A DNA stretch of 64,000 nucleotides from Streptomyces flavofungini (GCF_030388665.1 NZ_CP128846.1:5840501-5904500), one strand, 5' to 3'. Positions 17,008 to 26,418 are shown, counted from the first letter of the stretch. The notes: generated by a model from the letters alone, not told the origin. A program made the numbers and translations.

Positions 17008-17466
17008 CTACCCGGCCAGATGCCGCACCTGGTCCCACAGCACCGGATCAACCACCCCCGCCCGCCGCCGGAACTCCCACACGGGAACCTCCCGCAGCTC
17101 GTCCGTCTCCAGGAAACTGGCCCGCCCCCGCGCGTCCCCGACGGCCCCGGGCGGCAAGGGGATCACCCCGGCCCGCTCGTCCCGGTACTTACTGGTGATC
17201 TTCGCGACGCGCACAATGTCCCCGCGAACCGCCAACACGAGACAGGGCCGGTCCTTCCCCCCGCCCCCACCGCCCTCATAGGGCACCCGAGCCCACCAGA
17301 TCTCCCCGGGCTGCGGCCGCCCACCCCGCTCCCGCGGCCGCCGCTGCGGTCTCCCGGGCGGCCGACGCCGCGCGGGACGCCCGGAGCGGGCCCACCCGTC
17401 CACGAGGGTGACGAGAAGGGCGAGCACCACCACCGCGGCCAGCGCCGGCCACCACGACGTGTCCAT
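17008..17466 (-). CDS. Membrane-anchored PemK/MazF-fold protein
   Basis: A 152-residue protein from ATG 17466 (MDTSWWPALAAVVV). One N-terminal membrane helix (about residues 5-25) is followed by a long Arg/Pro-rich linker and a PemK/MazF-like barrel with PGEIWWARVPY and KDRPCLVLAV, the signature segments of the family. Soluble MazF toxins are endoribonucleases; this anchored actinobacterial form has no antitoxin gene beside it, so a classical toxin-antitoxin role is doubtful. It converges on cysM and is divergent from the MBL gene. Confidence 0.75.
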   Translation of the reverse strand: MDTSWWPALAAVVVLALLVTLVDGWARSGRPARRRPPGRPQRRPRERGGRPQPGEIWWARVPYEGGGGGGKDRPCLVLAVRGDIVRVAKITSKYRDERAGVIPLPPGAVGDARGRASFLETDELREVPVWEFRRRAGVVDPVLWDQVRHLAG

Positions 17467-17664
17467 GGCCCCGACGGTACCGGCGCCCCCCACTCCGCGC
17501 CGCCGCGCCCACCCCCCTTCGGGCGCCCCCGAACCGGTGACACCCCAGGTGAGTTCGCCCACAACGGCCCACGACGAAGGAGCGAGGCGCCCTTTCGCGC
17601 TTTACGCTCGACGGACCGCACGCCCCCCGTTTCCCCCGATCGCCAGCGTGGAGGTTCCAGCTCT

Positions 17665-18420
17665 ATGAAGCTCACCGTCGTCGGCTGCTCGGGGTCGTTT
17701 CCGTCCGCGGACTCGGCCTGCTCGAGCTACCTCGTCGAGGCCGACGGCTTCCGGCTGCTGCTCGACATGGGCAACGGCGCCCTGGGAGAGCTGCAGCGCC
17801 ACATCGGTCTGTACGACCTCGACGCGATCTTCCTCAGCCATCTGCACGCCGACCACTGCATCGACATGTGCGCGTACTTCGTGGCCCGCTACTACCGGCA
17901 CGAGGGCGGCCGCTGCGCCCCCATTCCGGTGTACGGCCCCGAGGGCACCGAGCAGCGTCTGACCACGGCGTACGCCGACACGCCCTCCGCGTCGTCGATG
18001 AGCGAGGTCTTCGACTTCCACACGGTCAAGCCCGGTGCCTTCGAGATCGGGCCGTTCTCGGTGCGCACGGAGAAGGTGTGCCACCCCGTCGAGGCCTACG
18101 CCATCCGCGTCGAGCACGGCGGCCGGTCGCTGACGTACTCCGGGGACACCGGCACCTGCGCGGCCCTCGACGAGCTGGCCGCCGGCACCGATCTCTTCCT
18201 GTGCGAGGCCGCGTTCACGCACGGCAAGGAGAACATCCCGGACCTGCACCTCAACGGCCGTGAGGCCGGGGAGTCGGCCGGCCGCGCGGGCGCGCGGCGC
18301 CTGGTGCTCACCCACATCCCGCCGTGGACGGACCCGGCGGTGAACCTCGCCGACGCCCGGGAGGTCTTCACCAGCGGTCCGACGGAGCTCGCGGTGGCGG
18401 GGGCGACGTACGAGATCTGA
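17665..18420 (+). CDS. MBL-fold metallo-hydrolase
   Basis: A 251-residue metallo-beta-lactamase-fold enzyme. The metal motif HLHADH is at residues 59-64, with further ligands expected from the CHPVEAY His, the SGDTGTC Asp and the THIPPW His. This pattern resembles the RNase Z-like/phosphodiesterase branch of the fold (GCSGSFPSADSACSSYLV at the start). GGAGGTT precedes the ATG at 17665. Substrate unknown. A perfect hairpin separates it from the converging nagE2. Confidence 0.9.
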   Translation: MKLTVVGCSGSFPSADSACSSYLVEADGFRLLLDMGNGALGELQRHIGLYDLDAIFLSHLHADHCIDMCAYFVARYYRHEGGRCAPIPVYGPEGTEQRLTTAYADTPSASSMSEVFDFHTVKPGAFEIGPFSVRTEKVCHPVEAYAIRVEHGGRSLTYSGDTGTCAALDELAAGTDLFLCEAAFTHGKENIPDLHLNGREAGESAGRAGARRLVLTHIPPWTDPAVNLADAREVFTSGPTELAVAGATYEI

Positions 18421-18450
18421 GAGCTCTCGGAGGAGCACGGACGGGCGACA

Positions 18451-18494
18451 ACGGCGTGGGCCCCGGAACCTCGCGGTTCCGGGGCCCACGCCGT
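18451..18494. terminator. Bidirectional terminator between MBL gene and nagE2
   Basis: Perfect 20-bp arms (ACGGCGTGGGCCCCGGAACC) with a TCGC loop, located between two convergent stop codons. Confidence 0.9.
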
Positions 18495-18509
18495 GGTGCG
18501 GGGTGAGGC

Positions 18510-19760
18510 TCACGCCTTGGTGAGGTCCTCGACCTCCTCCTCGGGCTCGCGGCCCGGGGTCGGCAGGTTGAACTTGACGATCGCGAAGCGGAAGACGACG
18601 TAGTAGACCGCGGCGAACACGAGGCCGATCGGGATGATCAGCCAGGGCTTCTCGGCGAACTTCCAGTTCAGGACGTAGTCGATGGCGCCCGCCGAGAACG
18701 TGAAGCCGTGGTGCACGCCCAGGGCCCAGGTGACGGTCATGGCGACGGCCGTGAGGATCGCGTGGATCACGTACAGGACCGGCGCGATGAACATGAAGGC
18801 GAACTCGATCGGCTCGGTGATGCCGGTGACGAACGAGGTCAGCGCGAGGGACATCATCATGCCGCCGACGACCTTGCGGCGCTCGGGGCGGGCGGTGTGG
18901 GTGATGGCCAGGGCCACGGCGGGCAGCGCGAACATCATGATCGGGAAGAAGCCGGACATGAACTGACCGGCGGTCGGGTCGCCGTGCATGAAGCGCTGGA
19001 TGTCGCCGTGCCAGACTCCGCCGGCGGAGTCGGTGAAGGAGCCGATCTCCTGCCAGGCGACGGTGTTCACGAACTGGTGCATGCCGACCGGCAGGAGCGC
19101 GCGGTTGACCACGCCGAAGATGCCGGCGCCGACCGAGCCGAGGTCGGTCATCCACTCGCCGAAGTCGGTGATGGCGTCACCGACCGGGCCCCAGGCGAGG
19201 CCGAAGAGGACGCCGAGGGCGGTGCCGACGAAGGCCATCAGGATCGGGACCAGGCGGCGGCCGTTGAAGAAGCCGAGCCAGTCCACCAGCTTGGTGCGGT
19301 GGAACCGCTGCCAGACCACGGCGGATATGAGGCCCATGATGATGCCGCCGAAGACCTTGGGGTCGTTGTACGTCGCGGCGATGTCCGCACCCTTGGTGAT
19401 CTTCGCCTCGGTGACCGGGAACGCGGTCAGGACGTTCTTGTAGACCAGGAAGCCCACGAGTGCGGCGAGCGCGGTGGAGCCGTCCGCCTTCTTCGCGAAG
19501 CCGATCGCGACGCCGATGCAGAACAGCAGCGGCATGTTCGCGAAGACGGCGTCACCGGCGGTGGCGAAGACCGTGGCGACCTTGCCCCAGCCGAGGCCGT
19601 CGGCGCCGAACACGTCCGGCTGGCCGAGGCGCAGCAGGATGCCCGCCGCGGGCAGAACGGCGATCGGCAGCTGCAGGCTGCGGCCCACCTTCTGCAGACC
19701 CTGCAACACACTTGAGCCCCGCTTCTTCGCGGGCGCCGCCTTGGCGGTGGCCGTACTCAT
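18510..19760 (-). CDS. nagE2: PTS EIIC permease for N-acetylglucosamine
   Basis: A 416-residue membrane component of the phosphotransferase system. Visible EIIC features include LQKVGRSLQLPIAVLPAAGIL, HQFVNTVAWQEIG and GITEPIEFAFMFIAPVLY. It translocates the sugar while EIIB phosphorylates it. The arrangement of two adjacent EIIC genes next to an EIIB gene matches the nagE2-nagE1-nagF locus of S. coelicolor, where NagE2 is the main GlcNAc permease; the symbol rests on that gene order. ATG 19760 is the start; the upstream ATG 19772 lies in the ribosome binding site GGAGGAAG. Two DasR-type operators lie upstream. Confidence 0.9.
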   Translation of the reverse strand: MSTATAKAAPAKKRGSSVLQGLQKVGRSLQLPIAVLPAAGILLRLGQPDVFGADGLGWGKVATVFATAGDAVFANMPLLFCIGVAIGFAKKADGSTALAALVGFLVYKNVLTAFPVTEAKITKGADIAATYNDPKVFGGIIMGLISAVVWQRFHRTKLVDWLGFFNGRRLVPILMAFVGTALGVLFGLAWGPVGDAITDFGEWMTDLGSVGAGIFGVVNRALLPVGMHQFVNTVAWQEIGSFTDSAGGVWHGDIQRFMHGDPTAGQFMSGFFPIMMFALPAVALAITHTARPERRKVVGGMMMSLALTSFVTGITEPIEFAFMFIAPVLYVIHAILTAVAMTVTWALGVHHGFTFSAGAIDYVLNWKFAEKPWLIIPIGLVFAAVYYVVFRFAIVKFNLPTPGREPEEEVEDLTKA

Positions 19761-19818
19761 GTCTTCCTCCATGTGCGGGTGCTGTCAGGGGACAGTTCAG
19801 GGGGTGCGACAGCATCCA

Positions 19819-19834
19819 GGTGGTCTACACCACT
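19819..19834 (+). promoter_or_regulatory. DasR operator (dre) 1 upstream of nagE2
   Basis: GGTGGTCTACACCACT, a near-perfect palindrome matching the dre consensus (A-C/G-TGGTCTAGACCA-C/G-T). It is 59 bp from the nagE2 start codon and adjoins a second site. DasR, the GlcNAc-responsive GntR regulator, should repress here until glucosamine-6-phosphate accumulates. Confidence 0.9.
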
Positions 19835-19835
19835 C

Positions 19836-19851
19836 AGTGGTGTAGACCTGT
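19836..19851 (+). promoter_or_regulatory. DasR operator (dre) 2 upstream of nagE2
   Basis: AGTGGTGTAGACCTGT, one base after dre 1 and in the opposite reading sense. Centre-to-centre spacing is 17 bp, so the two operators would lie on different faces of the helix. A tandem pair suggests tighter or cooperative control. Confidence 0.82.
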
Positions 19852-19925
19852 TGTAACACGGTCAAGGCGACATAAGGAACCTGCGATTCCTGTGGGGTCG
19901 GCCATAACGCCGCATCCACGGCGAA

Positions 19926-19955
19926 AGGCCCCCGGACCAGAGGGTCCGAGGGCCT
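19926..19955 (-). terminator. Terminator of nagE1
   Basis: Stem AGGCCCCCGGACC with loop AGA and complementary arm GGGTCCGAGGGCCT, located just beyond the nagE1 stop codon (20001) on the minus strand. Confidence 0.75.
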
Positions 19956-20000
19956 GGCAAAGGGTATCGCGGCGGATTCCGCTTCCGCGCGTGCGCCTTC

Positions 20001-21314
20001 CTACGCCTTGGTCTGTTCCTCGTCCAACGCCTTTGCCTCCTCCTCCGGTTCGCGTCCCGGGGTGGGCAGGTCGAACTTCTTGATCACGAAGAGGAACAAG
20101 AAGTAGTAGACCACCGCGAAGCACAGGCCGATCGGGATGATCAGCCAGGGTTTCGTGGCCAGGCTCCAGTTGATGACGTAGTCGATGAGGCCGGCGGAGA
20201 AGCTGAAGCCGTCCTTCACCCCGAGGCCCCAGGTGACCGCCATCGAGACGCCGGTGAGCAGGGCGTGGATCGCGTACAGCGCGGGCGCGATGAACAGGAA
20301 GGAGTACTCGATCGGCTCGGTGATGCCGGTGACGAAGGACGTCAGGCCGACCGAGAGCATCAGGCCGCCGACCACCTTGCGGCGCTCGGGGCGGGCCGCG
20401 TGCGTGATCGCGAGGGCCGCCGCGGGCAGCGCGAACATCATGATCGGGAAGAAGCCCGAGGTGAACTGGCCCGCCGTCGGGTCGCCCGCGAGGAAGCGGT
20501 TGATGTCGCCGTGGACGACCGTGCCGTCCGCCTTGGTGTAGTCGCCGAACTGGAACCAGACGAAGGTGTTCAGGAACTGGTGCAGGCCGACGGTCAGCAG
20601 CGCGCGGTTGGCCACGCCGAAGATGCCCGAGCCCAGCCAGCCGAGGTCGACCAGCCACTTGGAGAAGCTGGTGAGGCCGTCGCCGACAGGCGGCCAGACC
20701 CAGACGCACAGGCCCGCGAAGACCAGGCCGACGAACGCCATGATGATCGGGACCAGGCGGCGGCCGTTGAAGAAGCCGAGCCAGTCCACCAGCTTCACGC
20801 GGTGGTAGCGCTGCCAGAACCAGGCGGCGAGCAGGCCCATGACGATGCCGCCGAAGACCCCTGGATTCTGGTACGCGGCCTGCGTGGAGGTGCCGTCCTC
20901 GGCCACGCAGACCCCGCTCCACATCCCGGCGCCCGCGAAGTCGGCGCCCGCGGGGCAGTCCTCGGGGAAGGCGCGCAGGACCGCGTAGTAGACGAGGAAG
21001 CCCGCGACCGCGGCGAGCGCGGTGGAGCCGTCCGCCTTCTTCGCCATGCCGATCGCGACGCCGATGCAGAAGAGGAGCGGCAGGCCGAGCGAGGAGTCGA
21101 GCAGGGCGCCGCCCGCGGCCGCGAAGACCTTGGCCACGTTGGTCCAGCCGAGGCCGTCGTCGCCGAAGACGTCCGGTTGGCCGAGCCGGTTCAGGATGCC
21201 CGCGGCCGGCAGCACGGCGATGGGCAGTTGCAGGCTGCGGCCCATCTTCTGCAGGCCCTGGAACAGGCCGTTCCACCACTTCTTCTGGGGTATCGCGGCG
21301 GCAGTGGAACTCAT
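20001..21314 (-). CDS. nagE1: PTS EIIC permease for N-acetylglucosamine, paralogue
   Basis: A 437-residue EIIC protein, closely similar to the neighbouring nagE2 along its whole length (GLQKMGRSLQLPIAVLPAAG, HQFLNTFVWFQFG, GITEPIEYSFLFIAPALY). It differs mainly in a Cys/Asp-rich periplasmic loop around residues 120-145. ATG 21314 follows GGGAGGAAC. It has its own DasR operator and a terminator before nagE2, so the two paralogues are separate units. In S. coelicolor the equivalent gene is nagE1. Confidence 0.88.
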   Translation of the reverse strand: MSSTAAAIPQKKWWNGLFQGLQKMGRSLQLPIAVLPAAGILNRLGQPDVFGDDGLGWTNVAKVFAAAGGALLDSSLGLPLLFCIGVAIGMAKKADGSTALAAVAGFLVYYAVLRAFPEDCPAGADFAGAGMWSGVCVAEDGTSTQAAYQNPGVFGGIVMGLLAAWFWQRYHRVKLVDWLGFFNGRRLVPIIMAFVGLVFAGLCVWVWPPVGDGLTSFSKWLVDLGWLGSGIFGVANRALLTVGLHQFLNTFVWFQFGDYTKADGTVVHGDINRFLAGDPTAGQFTSGFFPIMMFALPAAALAITHAARPERRKVVGGLMLSVGLTSFVTGITEPIEYSFLFIAPALYAIHALLTGVSMAVTWGLGVKDGFSFSAGLIDYVINWSLATKPWLIIPIGLCFAVVYYFLFLFVIKKFDLPTPGREPEEEAKALDEEQTKA

Positions 21315-21357
21315 CGGCGTTCCTCCCGGAACCGGCCAGGTTTGGCGGTCGTTGAAA

Positions 21358-21373
21358 ACTGGTGTAGACCAGT
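21358..21373 (+). promoter_or_regulatory. DasR operator (dre) upstream of nagE1
   Basis: ACTGGTGTAGACCAGT, a near-perfect dre palindrome 44 bp upstream of the nagE1 start codon. It also lies 165 bp upstream of the divergent nagF, so it could influence both. Confidence 0.92.
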
Positions 21374-21537
21374 TGTGGACGGTGGTCGGCACCGCCCCCA
21401 CTAGGGGTGACACCTTGATCGTCATGATTGGGTACGAGTGCCGTGACCGCCCGCGAAGATGGGCCAACCGTGCGTTACCGTGACAAAGCGGACCTACGGT
21501 GTCGTGGCCGCGTCCTTTTCAGAGCAGGGAGAACACC

Positions 21538-21771
21538 ATGGCCAGCAAGGCTGAGAAGATCGTTGCCGGGCTCGGCGGCATCGACAACATCGAAGAGGTC
21601 GAGGGCTGCATCACGCGCCTCCGCACGGAGGTCAAGGACCCTGACCTGGTCGACGACGCCGCGCTGAAGGCCGCGGGGGCGCACGGGGTCGTGAAGATGG
21701 GGACGGCCGTCCAGGTCGTCATCGGGACCGACGCCGACCCGATCGCCGCCGACATCGAAGACATGATGTGA
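21538..21771 (+). CDS. nagF: PTS EIIB component for N-acetylglucosamine
   Basis: A 77-residue EIIB domain protein. The phosphorylated cysteine is Cys24 in EEVEGCITRLR, the typical glucose-family EIIB motif. It passes phosphate from EIIA to the sugar bound by NagE. ATG 21538 follows AGGGAGAAC. It is transcribed divergently from nagE1 and followed by a 15-bp perfect hairpin. Because the EIIC proteins here lack a fused EIIB, this free subunit is needed for function. Confidence 0.92.
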   Translation: MASKAEKIVAGLGGIDNIEEVEGCITRLRTEVKDPDLVDDAALKAAGAHGVVKMGTAVQVVIGTDADPIAADIEDMM

Positions 21772-21792
21772 CGCTCGCGCTGTGCTGAGCAT

Positions 21793-21835
21793 GGGTGAGG
21801 GCCCTGTTCCGGTTGCCGGGACAGGGCCCTCACCC
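21793..21835 (+). terminator. Terminator of nagF
   Basis: Perfect 15-bp arms GGGTGAGGGCCCTGT/ACAGGGCCCTCACCC with a 13-nt loop, 21 bp after the stop codon. Confidence 0.88.
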
Positions 21836-21850
21836 GTGCGTGGGCGCCCC

Positions 21851-21894
21851 CGTTCCGGCGCTCCGCGCCTCGTCCTCAAGCGCCGGACGGGCTT
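21851..21894 (-). repeat. Dispersed palindromic repeat, copy 6 (inverted)
   Basis: GTTCCGGCGCTCCGCGCC, then TCGTCCTCAAGCGCCGGACG and GGCTTTC. Same core and orientation as copy 1, in the nagF-rph spacer directly after the nagF terminator. Confidence 0.85.
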
Positions 21895-22012
21895 TCTCCC
21901 GCCCACCCGCCCGAACCTGCGCCACCTGGCCCACAGCCCCGCGCATCCCAGCCCGCCATGGGGCTCCCCCCGTCCGGCCTGTGGCGGGTGTGCGTCCCGA
22001 TAGGCTCGGGCC

Positions 22013-22744
<732 letters not shown>

Positions 22745-22926
22745 GGCAGCACGCGGAGCGCGGCCCAAGTGGCTCACGGTGCGATCGAGTTGAGTACGAG
22801 TGCGGGCGGTTCGCGGTTCGGTCCGCCCGGCGTGGGAAGCAACCCTCGGGGCCCGGACGGGCGTTCTTACGGATGCGGGCGCACGGGCCAGCCGTACGCC
22901 CGCCCGAAACGGGGAGGGATTTCCGC

Positions 22927-23325
22927 ATGGCCGCGCGCCACCGCCGTACCGCTACCGCCATCATCACCGCTCTGATCGCAGTTCCGGCGGTCTCCGGCCT
23001 CGTGGCCTGCGACCCCGTCGACAAGGCCGTCGACTGCGTCAAGACGGCCGACGCGATCCACGACAGCGTCGAGGAGATGCAGGAGGCCGCCCAGGACGCC
23101 GCGCTGAACCCCAGCAAGGCCGATGAGGCGCTCGACGACGTCGAGGACAGCCTCGGCGACATCCGCGACAAGTCCGACGACGCCGACGTGGACAAGGCCC
23201 TCGACCACCTGGAGAAGGCCGTCGACAACATCCGCGACGCCTCCAAGGACGGCGGCGACAAGTCGCCCGACCTCAGCCCGGCCGTCGACGCGGCCAAGGA
23301 GCTGACGAAGGTCTGCACCGACTGA
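22927..23325 (+). CDS. Small helical lipoprotein, unknown function
   Basis: A 132-residue protein from ATG 22927 (GGGAGGGAT upstream). The signal peptide ends in a lipobox-like VAC (SGLVACDPVDKAVDC), so it is probably lipidated at that Cys. The mature part is strongly acidic and helical, with heptad-like Asp/Leu/Ala spacing (DDVEDSLGDIRDKSDDADVD), resembling an extracytoplasmic coiled coil. Two further Cys residues (VDC near the N-terminus, VCTD at the end) could form a disulfide. No family recognised. Confidence 0.7.
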   Translation: MAARHRRTATAIITALIAVPAVSGLVACDPVDKAVDCVKTADAIHDSVEEMQEAAQDAALNPSKADEALDDVEDSLGDIRDKSDDADVDKALDHLEKAVDNIRDASKDGGDKSPDLSPAVDAAKELTKVCTD

Positions 23326-23453
23326 CCGAGGCCGACGGCGCGCCCCTTTCCTGAAGACACGGCGAGCGGCGCGCCGAGAGGCTCCGCGCGTGTCACGCCG
23401 ACGGGACGGGGCGGCCCGCCACGCGCCGGTCACGGGGTCGCGATACTGGTCCC

Positions 23454-24056
23454 ATGACCCGCCTCATCCTCGCCACCCGCAACGCCGGCAAGCTCACCGA
23501 ACTCACGGCGATCCTCGCCGCCGCCGGGCTCGACCACGAGCTGGTCGGCGCCGACGCCTACCCGGACGTCCCCGACGTCAAGGAGACCGGCGTCACCTTC
23601 GCCGAGAACGCGCTCCTGAAGGCGCACGCCCTGGCCGATGCCACCGGCCTGCCCGCCGTCGCCGACGACTCGGGCCTGTGCGTCGACGTGCTCGGCGGCG
23701 CCCCGGGCATCTTCTCCGCGCGCTGGGCGGGCCGCCACGGCGACGACCGCGCCAACCTGGACCTGCTGCTCGCCCAGCTCGGCGACATCGACGACCCGCA
23801 CCGCGGCGCCCACTTCGCGTGCGCGGCCGCCCTCGCGCTGCCGGACGGCAGGGAGCGGGTGGTGGAGGGGCAGCTGCTCGGCACCCTGCGGCACACCCCG
23901 GCGGGCACCGGCGGCTTCGGCTACGACCCGGTGCTCCAGCCGGAGGGCGAGACGCGCACCTGCGCCGAGCTGACGGCGGACGAGAAGAACGCGATCAGCC
24001 ACCGCGGCAAGGCGTTCCGCGCGCTCGTGCCGGCGGTGCGCGAACTGCTCGGTTGA
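23454..24056 (+). CDS. rdgB: RdgB/HAM1 non-canonical purine NTP pyrophosphatase
   Basis: A 200-residue ITPase that removes dITP/XTP from the nucleotide pool. Conserved motifs in order: LATRNAGKLTEL, TFAENALLKAHALA, DDSGLCVDVLGGAPGIFSAR, GFGYDPVLQPEG and SHRGKAFRAL. Length is standard. It is followed by a hairpin shared with the converging tRNA-Leu gene. Confidence 0.95.
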   Translation: MTRLILATRNAGKLTELTAILAAAGLDHELVGADAYPDVPDVKETGVTFAENALLKAHALADATGLPAVADDSGLCVDVLGGAPGIFSARWAGRHGDDRANLDLLLAQLGDIDDPHRGAHFACAAALALPDGRERVVEGQLLGTLRHTPAGTGGFGYDPVLQPEGETRTCAELTADEKNAISHRGKAFRALVPAVRELLG

Positions 24057-24124
24057 CCCGGACAGAACTCGGCTGACCCGGACAGAACCTGTCCTGGACT
24101 CGGCCGGACCCGGACCGGACACGG

Positions 24125-24154
24125 CGAAGGGCGCCTCCTCGGAGGCGCCCTTCG
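24125..24154. terminator. Bidirectional terminator between rdgB and tRNA-Leu
   Basis: Perfect 14-bp arms CGAAGGGCGCCTCC/GGAGGCGCCCTTCG with a 2-nt spacer between them. Confidence 0.85.
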
Positions 24155-24161
24155 TGTCGCG

Positions 24162-24245
24162 TGCGGCCGGAGGGACTCGAACCCTCACGGGTGTTACCCC
24201 ACTGGGACCTAAACCCAGCGTGACTGCCAGTTCCACCACGGCCGC
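24162..24245 (-). tRNA. tRNA-Leu (UAG anticodon)
   Basis: An 84-nt minus-strand gene with acceptor stem GCGGCCG/CGGCCGC, discriminator A, anticodon stem CTGGG/CCCAG with loop TTTAGGT (anticodon TAG), a long variable arm typical of leucine tRNA (GTGGGGTAACACCC) and T arm AGGGTTCGAGTCCCT. The 3' CCA is not encoded. Reads CUA and CUG-type leucine codons. Confidence 0.95.
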
Positions 24246-24292
24246 GTGCCGCGACCATCGTAATCGCCGCCCCCTGGCGACGGCCGGGGGAG

Positions 24293-25816
24293 TCAGAACT
24301 TCGGCGCCGTGGCCTGCGCCTCGACCAGTTCGGCGGCCTCCTCCTTGCTCTCCACCGACGGCGGCGAGCCGCTGAGGGGCCGCTGCGCGGTCTCCTTCAT
24401 GCAGGCCACCGCGACGATGCCGACGACGGCGGCGGCCATCGCGTAGTACGCGGGCATCATGTCCGTACCCGTGACGCTGATCAGCGCGGTGATCACCAGC
24501 GGCGCGGTGCCGCCGAACAGCGAGGCGGACAGGTTGTAGCCCACCGACAGGGAGCCGTAGCGCACGGGGGTGGGGAACAGCGCGGGGAGCGTCGCCGACA
24601 TCGTGCCGAGCAGGCACACCAGGGACAGGCCGAGCATCAGCATGCCCGCCGAGACGGCGACCAGGGCGCCCTGCTTGATCAGCAGGAAGGCCGGGACCGA
24701 CAGGACGAGGAAGCCCACCATGCCCGTCATCAGGAGCGGCTTGCGGCCGTAGCGGTCCGACAGGACGCCGATCCGGTTGATCACCAGCATCAGGACCACC
24801 ATCGTGGCGATGAGGATCAGCAGCCCGTGCGTGTCGTCGTAGCCCATCTCGTCGGTCAGGTACGTCGGCATGTACGACAGGAGCATGTAGTCGGTGATGT
24901 TGTACGCGCCGACCAGGGCGATGCAGAGGATCAGCGTCGGCCAGTACTGGCGGAAGATCTTCGCGAGGTCGCCCTTGGCGGAGGTCTCGACGGTGGAGGC
25001 CGCCTCGGTCGCCGAGTGGTACGTCCGGTCCTCCAGCTTCTGGAACGCCGGAGTCTCGTCAAGACGCAGTCGCAGATACAGGCCGACCAGGCCGAGCGGG
25101 CCCGCGACCAGGAACGGGATCCGCCAGCCCCACGCCTCCATGGCGCCGTCGTCCAGGGTCGTGGTCAGGATGGTGACCAGGCCCGCCGCGCCCACGTACC
25201 CGGCGAGGGTGCCGAACTCCAGGAAGCTGCCGAAGTAGCCGCGCCGCTTGTCCGGCGCGTACTCGGCGATGAACGTGGAGGCGCCGCCGTACTCGCCGCC
25301 CGTGGAGAAGCCCTGCACCAGGCGGAAGACGATCAGGAGGACCGGGGCCCAGAAGCCGATGGCGGCGTAGCTCGGGATCAGGCCGATGGCGAAGGTGCCG
25401 ACCGCCATCAGGATCATCGTCAGGGCGAGCACCTTCTTGCGGCCGATCTTGTCGCCCATCGGGCCGAACACCATGCCGCCGAGGGGCCGCACCAGGAACG
25501 ACACCGCGAAGGTGGCGAACGACGAGATCAGCTGGGCGGTGTCGTTCCCGGACGGGAAGAAGACATGCCCGATGGTGACGGCCAGATAGCTGTAGATGCC
25601 GAAGTCGAACCACTCCATCGCGTTGCCCAGCGAGGCCGCCTTCACCGCGCGGCGCACGGCCGCCTCATCGGTGACCGTGATGTCGGTGCGCCGCAGGGGC
25701 GGGTTCCGGCGCCGTCTGATGGCCCGGAACAGGGTGCGGTGACGTTTCAGCGCCGCCGGGTCGGTGCCGGGCAGGACATCGGCCTCGGGGTCGGCCGGGT
25801 GCTGGCTGGCCGCCAT
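24293..25816 (-). CDS. MFS transporter, metabolite:H+ symporter (ProP-like)
   Basis: A 507-residue twelve-helix transporter. The first helix (ASLGNAMEWFDFGIYSYLAV) and the loop motif GDKIGRKKVLALTMILM are diagnostic of the MHS branch that includes proline/betaine and dicarboxylate symporters; GYFGSFLEFG and DRYGRKPLLMTGM follow. The N-terminal 50 residues are cytoplasmic and basic. ATG 25816 is preferred (GAAAGGATC upstream). Substrate uncertain: osmoprotectant uptake is the usual role, and several members transport organic acids. Confidence 0.88.
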   Translation of the reverse strand: MAASQHPADPEADVLPGTDPAALKRHRTLFRAIRRRRNPPLRRTDITVTDEAAVRRAVKAASLGNAMEWFDFGIYSYLAVTIGHVFFPSGNDTAQLISSFATFAVSFLVRPLGGMVFGPMGDKIGRKKVLALTMILMAVGTFAIGLIPSYAAIGFWAPVLLIVFRLVQGFSTGGEYGGASTFIAEYAPDKRRGYFGSFLEFGTLAGYVGAAGLVTILTTTLDDGAMEAWGWRIPFLVAGPLGLVGLYLRLRLDETPAFQKLEDRTYHSATEAASTVETSAKGDLAKIFRQYWPTLILCIALVGAYNITDYMLLSYMPTYLTDEMGYDDTHGLLILIATMVVLMLVINRIGVLSDRYGRKPLLMTGMVGFLVLSVPAFLLIKQGALVAVSAGMLMLGLSLVCLLGTMSATLPALFPTPVRYGSLSVGYNLSASLFGGTAPLVITALISVTGTDMMPAYYAMAAAVVGIVAVACMKETAQRPLSGSPPSVESKEEAAELVEAQATAPKF

Positions 25817-25881
25817 GAAGTTGATCCTTTCGCTGACGGTGGTCCACGGGGTCACTTGCTCGCACTCCGCGATCGCAAACG

Positions 25882-25905
25882 AAAGCCCCCCGTGAGGGGG
25901 GCTTT
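25882..25905 (-). terminator. Terminator of bcp
   Basis: Stem AAAGCCCCCC/GGGGGGCTTT with a GTGA tetraloop, located between bcp and the MFS gene, both on the minus strand. Confidence 0.85.
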
Positions 25906-25950
25906 GTCACATGCGGGGGCGGCGGGTGGACCGGCGCGGGAAAGGGGAGG

Positions 25951-26418
25951 TCAGACGCCCAGATCCCGGATGATCTTGGCCACGTGGCCGGTCGCCTTCA
26001 CGTTGTAGAAGGCGTGCTCGACCTTGCCCGCCTCGTCCACGACGACCGTGGAGCGGATCACGCCGGTCACCGTCTTGCCGTACAGCTTCTTCTCGCCGAA
26101 GGCCCCGTACGCCTCCAGGGTCTCCTTGGACGGGTCGCCGACCAGCGTGACCTTCAGGTTCTCCTTCTCGCGGAACTTGGCGAGCTTCTCCGGCTTGTCG
26201 GGAGAGACGCCGATGACGTCGTAGCCCGCGGCCGCCAGCACGTCCAGGTTGTCGGTGAAGTCGCAGGCCTGCTTGGTGCAGCCGGGGGTCAGGGCGGCGG
26301 GGTAGAAGTACACGATGACCTTGCGGCCCTTGTGGTCCGCGAGGGAGACGTCCTTGCCGTCGGCGTCGGGCAGGGTGAAGGCGGGGGCGGTGTCCCCGGG
26401 CTGAAGTCGCTCGCTCAT
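25951..26418 (-). CDS. bcp: Thioredoxin-dependent peroxiredoxin (Bcp/PrxQ)
   Basis: A 155-residue atypical 2-Cys peroxiredoxin that reduces hydroperoxides. The peroxidatic Cys47 and resolving Cys52 are five residues apart in TPGCTKQACDF, the PrxQ arrangement. VIVYFYPAALTPGC and VIGVSPDKPEKLAKF are typical. The ATG at 26418 (MSERLQPGD) is chosen because homologues begin at this point. Divergent from the DUF3618 gene. Confidence 0.94.
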   Translation of the reverse strand: MSERLQPGDTAPAFTLPDADGKDVSLADHKGRKVIVYFYPAALTPGCTKQACDFTDNLDVLAAAGYDVIGVSPDKPEKLAKFREKENLKVTLVGDPSKETLEAYGAFGEKKLYGKTVTGVIRSTVVVDEAGKVEHAFYNVKATGHVAKIIRDLGV

